Shown here one piece after another: positions 57,205 to 64,000 of a stretch of 64,000 nucleotides of DNA. How positions within the stretch are numbered: the first letter of the stretch is position 1; each line of letters starts with the position of its first letter. The notes under the pieces were generated by a model, which saw only the letters and a program-made list of their open reading frames with translations, had not been told where the DNA came from and made no database searches. The position numbers and the translations under genes are program-made. This DNA comes from Paguma larvata (lineage: Eukaryota > Chordata > Mammalia > Carnivora > Viverridae), in NCBI GenBank assembly GCA_030068075.1, contig CM057825.1, positions 80,739,123-80,803,122 of the forward strand, given 5' to 3'.

Positions 57205-57350
57205 GAACCTCAGGATCATCAGAGGATTTTTTCTAGACCACACATATACCAGACTCTCAAGTGGGGATGGACATATGTAGTTTGAAAAAGAAAAATCTTC
57301 ATGGTGATTTTTATACATTTACCCCTACTGAGAACAGCTGTCTTAAATTT
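57205..57350 (+). mobile_element. MER5-like hAT-Charlie fragment
   Basis: 'aacctcaggatcatcagagg' and 'ttttttctagaccacacata', and the right side 'atggtgatttttatacattt' plus 'actgagaacagctgt', resemble the two halves of MER5. Moderate divergence. Confidence 0.5.
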
Positions 57351-59374
57351 TGCTATATCTATATCACCTCTATTGACATGGGATGTTATGTCTTGAAGCC
57401 CTGAAAGACCCTGAATTTTAAAAGGAAGGATCAATTATGTCCAATAACATGTATTTACTGCAATAGGAAAGTATTAATTCGCCTTACTAAATTTATCAAA
57501 ATTAAAAAAAAACAAAATATGGGGAAATTGTTTTGTAACGAGGCTTCAAACAATAAGGAATATTTGATTCTATTCAAACTGACCAGAAAAGTGAAACGAG
57601 CTTTAAATAAGAATACATTATGGTCTTCTGATAAATTGAGGCTTTATTATTTGAGATTGAAAAGAAGTTAAAATATACCCCCTCTCGCTTATCTTATTAA
57701 TTTATGATCAGTGCGTTTGTTGTAGGATTTTACAACCAGAAAGATACGGTGAAGGTATTGTGTTCTTTAGTGCACATTTTGATAATTTCAAAAAGTCTAA
57801 TACAGAAAATGGCAATCAGAAACATCTTAAAGATTATTTCTCTACAGGAAAAGACTGAGAAATAGTAAGCAACATTTGAATAGATGAAGGCTGAGCTATT
57901 TCTTTTCTCTGGTTTTTGGTCCTATGCTTATGTTTGATTATTGAAATGAAATGAGATCAGTATGTTAATTTCATGTTTATTCCTTATAACTTACATTGCT
58001 ATATATGCTTGTTCACTAAAGATATTTTGAGTCTTTAAGTTGTAAGTAAGATGGAATGGAAAAAACTTTTCTGGGGACAGCTGCTTTTCATGACAAACGA
58101 TTTATAGATATAAAAAATAGAAAAAGAAATGAAAAAAAAATCCTTTGATTCTTTGGTGTAAATAAAGGGAAAATGATGTGTTAAGACTAATGCATATGGA
58201 TTTTACTTTATAATGGAATTAATGTGTCACCAGTCTGTCTTACCTTCACAGTCTGTTCAAAGTGGGGTAGGCTTCCTGATATGGTTTGATGTAGGTCTGG
58301 GAAACTTCTATTTAGTTCATCACCCCCAATCCTTCTGGACATAGAAAGAAATGAACATAATGCTCCTTTCTCTGTTCAGATCTATCTTTGTCCAGTTCTT
58401 TTGCTTTTTACAGGCTATTTCTAATCCAGGTTCTCTGTTGTCTACTCATCTGCATTGAAGAATGACAAGATTTCTGTGCATGGTTTTTCTTCTTGAATTT
58501 GTCAGAGCTTCAAGTTTAGGAAGGACCTACAATCATATTACCTGCCAGGGTGTTTCTAGAACATGGTAGGTGGAGTGGAGATTGAAATGGCTAATCTATC
58601 CCCCACTTTGTGAAGATACTGCTCTTGTGTTTAGTTGTTACTAGTTGAGAGTGTACAGAAAGGCCATGATTTTCAGGCTATGTAAGCCACTGTCATAAAT
58701 TAGAGACTATAGATTAAGTTAGGTTTTTGTGTTAAAGATGTCAACAGCTGGACGAGGCTTTGTTCAGGAAAGTTTAGGTAGCATTTATTTGTGTCTACAT
58801 TCTCCAACATTTAATTCCTTCAGCTAAAAATGCTCATCTAAAAATGCTTTGAGATCAATCTAGTTATTTCTACAGATTCAACTTCACAGGATTATCACAT
58901 TTATAAACCTGCTTTGAACTGGCTGAATTTTATTTGGTGTTAAAAACCATTGAGTGCTTAGCTGCAGGGTATTGGAGATGATAAAATAATCATGACAACA
59001 ATAATTTTATTTTTCTAGTGTCTATTTCTGACAAGTTTACAGCTGTTCTATACTCATAAAAAATATTCACTAATAGTAATCCCTGAAAATGTCTATGATG
59101 ATGGCAAAAGTATTTCTCTCTTTTTTCCAATCAACATTTCCTCTCAGACCTAGTGTGCTATAAATACACAGAAAATTCTGTTTAGATAAAACTGCAACTG
59201 GTGAACTCCACACTCAGCAAAAGCTCGTACATTCTTCTTGTGAACAGAACCCAGTCTTGGAAAAACCTTATATTTATTTATTTAAACGTTAGAAATGTTG
59301 TGTTTTGCAGAATTGTGCTTTAAGCAACTGTAGCTGACAGAAACTAATTGTAACCAGTGATAACAATGCATCCG
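57351..59374. other. Unannotated AT-rich stretch
   Basis: No gene or named repeat found over 2 kb. Confidence 0.45.
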
Positions 59375-59750
59375 TCAGGTTAGACTAGGTCATGCTACAG
59401 TAAGGACTTCCATGTCTTAGTGGCTCCACAAAGTTTTATTTCTTGCCTACGACACATGTCCGCCATGGACAGCTGGGGACTCTGTTTCAGGTTTAATTAA
59501 TCTAGAGCCAGGCTAACGGACGGTCCACAGGCTGGGATTTCACTGGTCACATTGGTGGGAGGAAGGAAGCCTGCAAAAAATACTTGCTTCTAAGTGGTTT
59601 TTGCCCTAAAGCAATTCACATTATTTTTGCTCGCATTCCATTGGCAAGATTAATCACATGTCTCTGCCCAGTTTCAAGGGGGCAGGGAAGTGCAATCTCA
59701 CTCAGGAACTAATAGAAAATCTGAAATATTGGTGAAAAACCTTAGTAACT
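59375..59750 (+). repeat. Old interspersed repeat, family unresolved
   Basis: 'gtcttagtggctccacaaag', 'ttttatttcttgcctacgac', 'tttttgctcgcattccattg', 'gcaagattaatcacatgtct' and 'caagggggcagggaagtgca' belong to the same broad class of dispersed sequence as the 44.8-kb and 49.2-kb elements ('cagtggct..tttatttcttgctca..cattggccag..tcacatg..ggaagtg'). Confidence 0.5.
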
Positions 59751-59906
59751 ATCCCAAACAATAATGAAAAAGCCAAGACACTGTTTACCATTGCTTCAGC
59801 CAGAGAAAAGATAGGACGCAAAGCAAGAGATTATACGTGTATTGAAAAATGAGCAAATTTAAAAGTAAACATAGAATTTAATAGATAAACATAATCTTTC
59901 TTCTTT

Positions 59907-60104
59907 TTTTAAAAAATTTTTTCCAATTTATTTATTTTGAGAGAGAAGCACAGAGCATGAGCAGGGAGCACAGAATTTGCAACAGGCTCCAGGCTCTGAG
60001 TTGTCAGCACAGAGCCAGACGTGGGGCTCGAACTCAATGAACTGTGAGATCATGACCTGAGCTGAAGTTGGACACTTAACTGACTGAGCCACGCAAGCAC
60101 CCCG
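59907..60104 (-). mobile_element. CAN-SINE (SINEC) with perfect 17-bp duplication
   Basis: Reversed copy: 'aaaaaattttttccaattta', 'gagagaagcacagagcatga', 'caacaggctccaggctctga', 'gacgtggggctcgaactcaa', 'tgactgagccacgcaagcac'. CATAATCTTTCTTCTTT stands on both sides without a mismatch (59890-59906 and 60105-60121). Its CT-domain complement is shortened. Confidence 0.96.
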
Positions 60105-60124
60105 CATAATCTTTCTTCTTTAAG

Positions 60125-60774
60125 CACCAAAATGACCTGCCCACTGTCCCCAGTTTTTCTTTTTCCCTTCTATATCTCTCTTTATCTCTTTCTCGTCTCT
60201 TCCCTTCCCTCTCACCTCACACCCCCACCCTTGTCTTTTGAGTTGGCAGGGTCCTCTGCGTTGGGGAGACTCAGTGATTTGGGAGCCTCAGCTAATGATA
60301 TAGCATGTAGCTGTGCTTAGGCTATAGCACTCTGCCCTAGTCCTGGACAGGTATTTCTCAAATATACATCATTGATCATAGCAGAAGGCTGTATCGCAAA
60401 TCCACCAGAACTCTGGGAAGAATACCTACAGTGTGCATTTTAGAGGTATTTGTGAATAATACCATCCCTCCACAGAAAGGAGAGCTAGTTCTCTTATGAC
60501 TGAGGGCCTCTTGAAAACACAATTGGGCTCCTCAGTTCAACTAACTAGGCTCCTATTGTGTAGACTCTCATTTACCTGTGAATCATTGTACTCTCTGGGT
60601 GAAAATCACATGAAAGAGTAATGAAGGGGAAAAATGACATCCTGGCCCCACACGCACTCATAGCCCCTACTTTCCCTTTCTGCTCCCCTCGCTGGTCACA
60701 CCATCTGTGGTGTCTTAGTGAGGAATCCCAGAGAAGTGCTGAAAGAGGGGGAAGAGAGGGACATGCTAGATTCC
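60125..60774. other. Unannotated stretch
   Basis: Nothing recognised. The left 150 bp is C/T-rich. Confidence 0.4.
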
Positions 60775-60880
60775 ATCCTTATTATTATGGATGAGAACGC
60801 TGAGTCTCAGGGAGACTAAGTGTCTTAAATAGAGGCACCAGGCCTCGAACTCACATCCTGCAACAACATGTTCAATATTC
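60775..60880 (-). repeat. MIR fragment
   Basis: 'ccttattattatggatgaga', 'acgctgagtctcagggagac', 'taagtgtcttaaatagaggc' and 'accaggcctcgaactcacat' are the complement of the MIR core. Confidence 0.65.
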
Positions 60881-61488
60881 CTCCACCTCACTGATGAACG
60901 GACTCTTAGGACCCTGGTGTTCATGTTGTCCTAAGAAATTCATGCAAAAGATGAGGGCCAGGGAATCAAGCATTGGCCAGTTTTTCCCAAAGCAAATAGG
61001 TCTATTCTGTGACGCCAAGTCAATGTGAATGCTTCCCAGGGAGGGCAGGACACTCTGGGTCTCTTTATTTCCTGGAAAATGTCACAATGTGGAAGTTGCC
61101 CCAATTACCAGGCAGACTGAGCTCAATATTGGGCGCACTCAATGTTGGAAGGTTGGTCCTAACAGATGCCTTAAGGGAGAAATGTATTTCCTCAAATTAG
61201 GAACCCATTGTGCATGTTTATTCTCATTAAAGAACCCTGCTCTTTCAACATGTTTCTTCTGACCCTGAATTGTTTACTGAAACCATTAGTGAAAAGAAAG
61301 GAAGAGATGGTTGAATAGTGAGCTTGAAATACTAGCAATTAATTGTCGGCCACTATGAAAACAGGTCTCAAATTAAATAGCACTCAGTATAAATTGCCAC
61401 CAATAATATAGGCAAAATACTGTTTTCCTTTAGTAATAAAAGCCAAATCCCATAATCTCCCCTTTCCTGTCTTAATTTCTTTCTTTCT

Positions 61489-61541
<53 letters not shown>

Positions 61542-63409
61542 TTCTTTCCTTCCTTCCTTCTTTCAGCTTTTCTATTCTTTGTGAAGAAACAAAGGCGCCT
61601 CAGTGCTATTCCCTTCCTTTTCATAAAATGTGGGCAGGCCAACACCCTGGCAGCAAATGCCATTGCTGTGAAAACCCCACCCTCTTACATCAAAATGCAG
61701 ATTTCATAGTATTTAATAGATGGATTCTAGACCAAGCAATGAATCAATTAATCCACAAGTCTTTCCTGAGTGCTTTTGGTAATTGGAATCGTTCCTGAAA
61801 TAAGTAAGCTATGGCCTGGGAGATGAGCACTGTGTTGTGTTACCTAGAGAACATTGTCTTAATGGGGTTTGTCATAACTGCTTTTGGCTTATAAAATGTT
61901 TTCTGTAGGCAGTGTATATATAGATGTGTTGATGATGGTACTTGAGCAAATGATGTAACCCCTGCCAAGGAGAGCGGAGGGCAGAATAAAGCCATTCCTC
62001 TTTGGTATTCCTGATGGCTCCTCAACCAGAGCCCCTGGGGGAAAATCCCGTGCACAATGGCAAGGCATCCGAGTTTCCTGGGAGGCCAATGAATACAACA
62101 ACTGTTGTTTTCCTGACAGGCACAGAAGCAATCCCTCTCTCTCAACACCAGTCAGTGATAGTGCTGAGTGTTAAAATGGATACTCCACAGTGGTTTGTGC
62201 CTGGAAGCTGCATTAGGCAGCTGCTGGAGGTAATTAGGGACTGGAAGGCAACTTTCTAAAGGCATCCAACAAGAGAATGGAGCTTCCATAGGAGGGAAGA
62301 GTTCTCAGGATGACAGAAGAGCAGGCTGAAAGGAAGGCTGGATTTCCCGAGGGAATTGCTGGTGGTGTGTAAAAATAGACACTTGTAGCTTGTGTCTGAC
62401 TGCTTATGGTTGAGTTACAAGTTGTCAGATGATTTGAACATCAACACCAGACTTCAGCGCATTGACAAGACTTGGAAAAGTTGGGGCTAAAGGCTAGGTT
62501 GCATTGTGGGGAAGCATTTCCCTATTTCCCTGACTCATTCTTTTCTTCAGCCTCTGCTAATTTAGCACCTGAGGTCCCTAAGTTATGCATTTCTTCTGTA
62601 TTTGCTTTTTAAATATGTGCCGACATTCTAGATTCTGAAAAGTGCCTGAAGGGGCGCTGAATATTCTTTTGACTGCAATATTATTCTTTCCTGACAATCC
62701 TGATAAGATTATCTTGAATACAGACACAACAGAAAAATGTTCTATTTTTCTTGTATGATCTGTAATTAAAAATGCCGGGGTGGTTTGTACATGGCTCAAT
62801 AATCATTTTTCACTGCCCTTCAGTTGATAGTGTGCAGTTATTAGGGTGGTAATATGTGAGGAGGATTTTTACGAGAGCCCCTTCCCTTGGGGTAAAGGTG
62901 GGGGTCTTCTGTCACAATAAAATGAAGCAGGAGATGAGTTTAAGTCCTTTTCTGCTCAGGTAGAGCAAATGAGAGACTACATAGAAAGAAAGCCTCATAA
63001 TATGTCTTTATTGTGACCTGGACCCACCACTCCTCCCCCTGCCACAGCCCCATACCCCTTGCTGTTCAGGTCCTTGGCTCCCCTGAGTAAATACTGTCAC
63101 TTGTAATAAATCCAGCTCCACTTATGACATGAATAAATTCCCAAAGGAGTCTCAAAACTAATTTCCCTGTGCCTAAAGTCTCATGGGTAACATGTACTCT
63201 GGAGGTATGGTGCTGGTGAAAAATTAGCTGAGCTGCCTCAACCCAGGTGGAGTTGAAACTGATTTACCTCATACATTTATTTAAACAAACTCTCCAGAAA
63301 AATCACCAGCTGTAGGACACCAAGGGAAATAGTTTAGTGGAGGGATACCGGGCCTTAGAAATTGGAGGGTTTCTGGGAAATATGAAAAGTGTGAGCACCC
63401 CAGTCAACA
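60881..63409. other. Unannotated stretch with a long microsatellite
   Basis: No gene. ORFs 61029-61262 and 61840-62148 have no domain that I recognise. 61740-61830 may be a worn L2 end. Confidence 0.4.
61476..61564. repeat. (CTTT)n / (CCTT)n tetranucleotide microsatellite
   Basis: Three CTTT units, one TTC break, about twelve uninterrupted CTTT units (about 61490-61538), then CTTC and CCTT units. It reads GAAA on the minus strand, where it gives a meaningless Lys/Glu/Arg frame. Confidence 0.97.
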
Positions 63410-63600
63410 TTTCTGGAGTCTCCCCAAGTATCGTTCCATTTCATCCTCACAATAGCCCCTGAGAGGTAAGTGCTACAGTTATTCACCTGCAGAGCTGAAT
63501 AGGTGCAAGTGATTGCCCTAGGTTATTCAAATTTGTGGCTGAACCAGATTGTGAACCAAGGCCCATCGTTATTTTGATGCAGTCCACTTTGACCCTGCCC
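63410..63600 (-). repeat. MIR SINE
   Basis: Reversed: 'ttccatttcatcctcacaat', 'agcccctgagaggtaagtgc', 'tacagttattcacctgcaga', 'gattgccctaggttattcaa' and 'gattgtgaaccaaggcccat'. Confidence 0.7.
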
Positions 63601-63734
63601 TGCACAGAATCCATTTAATTTTAGTACAGCAACAAAACAGAAGCTGGTGTGATTGGATTCCCTCTGGTCTGGATAAAGCAATCAGCCGCCTGTACTGTGG
63701 TTGTTGGTTGCCCCCTCTCTTCTCTACTCAGATG

Positions 63735-63850
63735 GAAATTTCCTTGCAGAGGGGGCTGGATCTCATTTTTCTTATCCCCCTAACACCTAGCCCAGAACCT
63801 GGCAGCAGAAATACACTCAGTAATGACATATTTGAAGGCCTGAATGGAAG
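63735..63850 (+). repeat. L2 LINE 3' end
   Basis: 'tccttgcagagggggctgga', 'tctcatttttcttatccccc', 'taacacctagcccagaacct', 'ggcagcagaaatacactcag' and 'tgacatatttgaaggcctga' trace the L2 terminal 110 bp. Confidence 0.65.
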
Positions 63851-64000
63851 TTAAACATCTTGACCAGAATGCGTGGCAGGAAAGGGGAAGAGGGAAAGGG
63901 CTCTAAGCCATTCAGAATATCCATGTTCCTGTGTCAATGAGAATGACCAGTTAAAGCTGTCTTTGTGAACCAGCTTCGACTGGACAAATACTAACAGCAG

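Noticed and set aside
61472..61663. Lys/Glu/Arg-rich minus-strand ORF
   Set aside because: Translation of the GAAA microsatellite.
1..64000. An undescribed defence, biosynthetic or mobile gene system
   Set aside because: No coding cassette, operon or conserved gene group exists in the window. All larger structure is explained by mammalian repeats.

Overview
The window is mammalian nuclear DNA, almost certainly from a carnivoran and most likely a cat-type (feliform) species. The diagnosis rests on about a dozen tRNA-Lys-derived CAN-SINE (SINEC) copies. These have the head 'CCTGGGTGGCTCAGT', a central 'GGCTCTGTGCTGACAG'-like block, a CT-rich segment and an A-rich tail, and they sit beside short 3' ends of a carnivore-type young L1. 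I recognise no confirmed protein-coding gene, no intact tRNA or rRNA gene, no CpG island and no prokaryotic or viral coding region. It reads as intergenic or deep-intronic sequence. Nearly all ORFs are short, chance or repeat-derived.

Layout. From 1 to 14 kb is mostly unannotated single-copy sequence. It holds an L2 3' end (2.35-2.48 kb), a MIR (2.77 kb), an old L1 3' end split by about 400 bp of foreign sequence (4.26-5.0 kb), a long minus-strand L2 (7.5-8.5 kb) and a MER5-like element (8.87 kb). Two small ORFs stand out: a signal-peptide-like one (6704) and a cysteine-rich one preceded by a good splice acceptor (13333-13644). From 14 to 34 kb there are minus-strand SINEs, a short L1 insertion with a 13-bp target-site duplication (22.1 kb), a plus-strand L2 (25.8 kb), a hAT-type element broken by a SINE (26.5 kb), a 1.3-kb L2 broken by a SINE (29-30.3 kb), a cluster of three MIRs (31.1-31.8 kb) and two L2 pieces in opposite orientation (32.8-34.4 kb). 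From 34 to 52 kb there are a solo MLT1-type LTR (37.7 kb), three SINEs in alternating orientation (42.4-44.6 kb), an L1 3' end running into a palindromic (TA)n tract (47.0-47.4 kb), a MIR nested in an L2 (47.6-48.2 kb) and two or three old elements whose family I could not settle. From 52 to 64 kb is repeat-poor, with one SINE flanked by a perfect 17-bp duplication (59.9 kb), a long CTTT microsatellite (61.5 kb) and L2/MIR ends near the right edge.

There is no operon or pathway here. The value of the window lies in the layered transposon history, several unstable simple repeats, some repeat-free blocks that look like candidate conserved non-coding sequence, and the cysteine-rich ORF, which is the only candidate for an unrecognised secreted-peptide exon. 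All repeat boundaries are by-eye estimates, good to about 5-20 bp for young elements and 20-50 bp for MIR/L2/MER copies.
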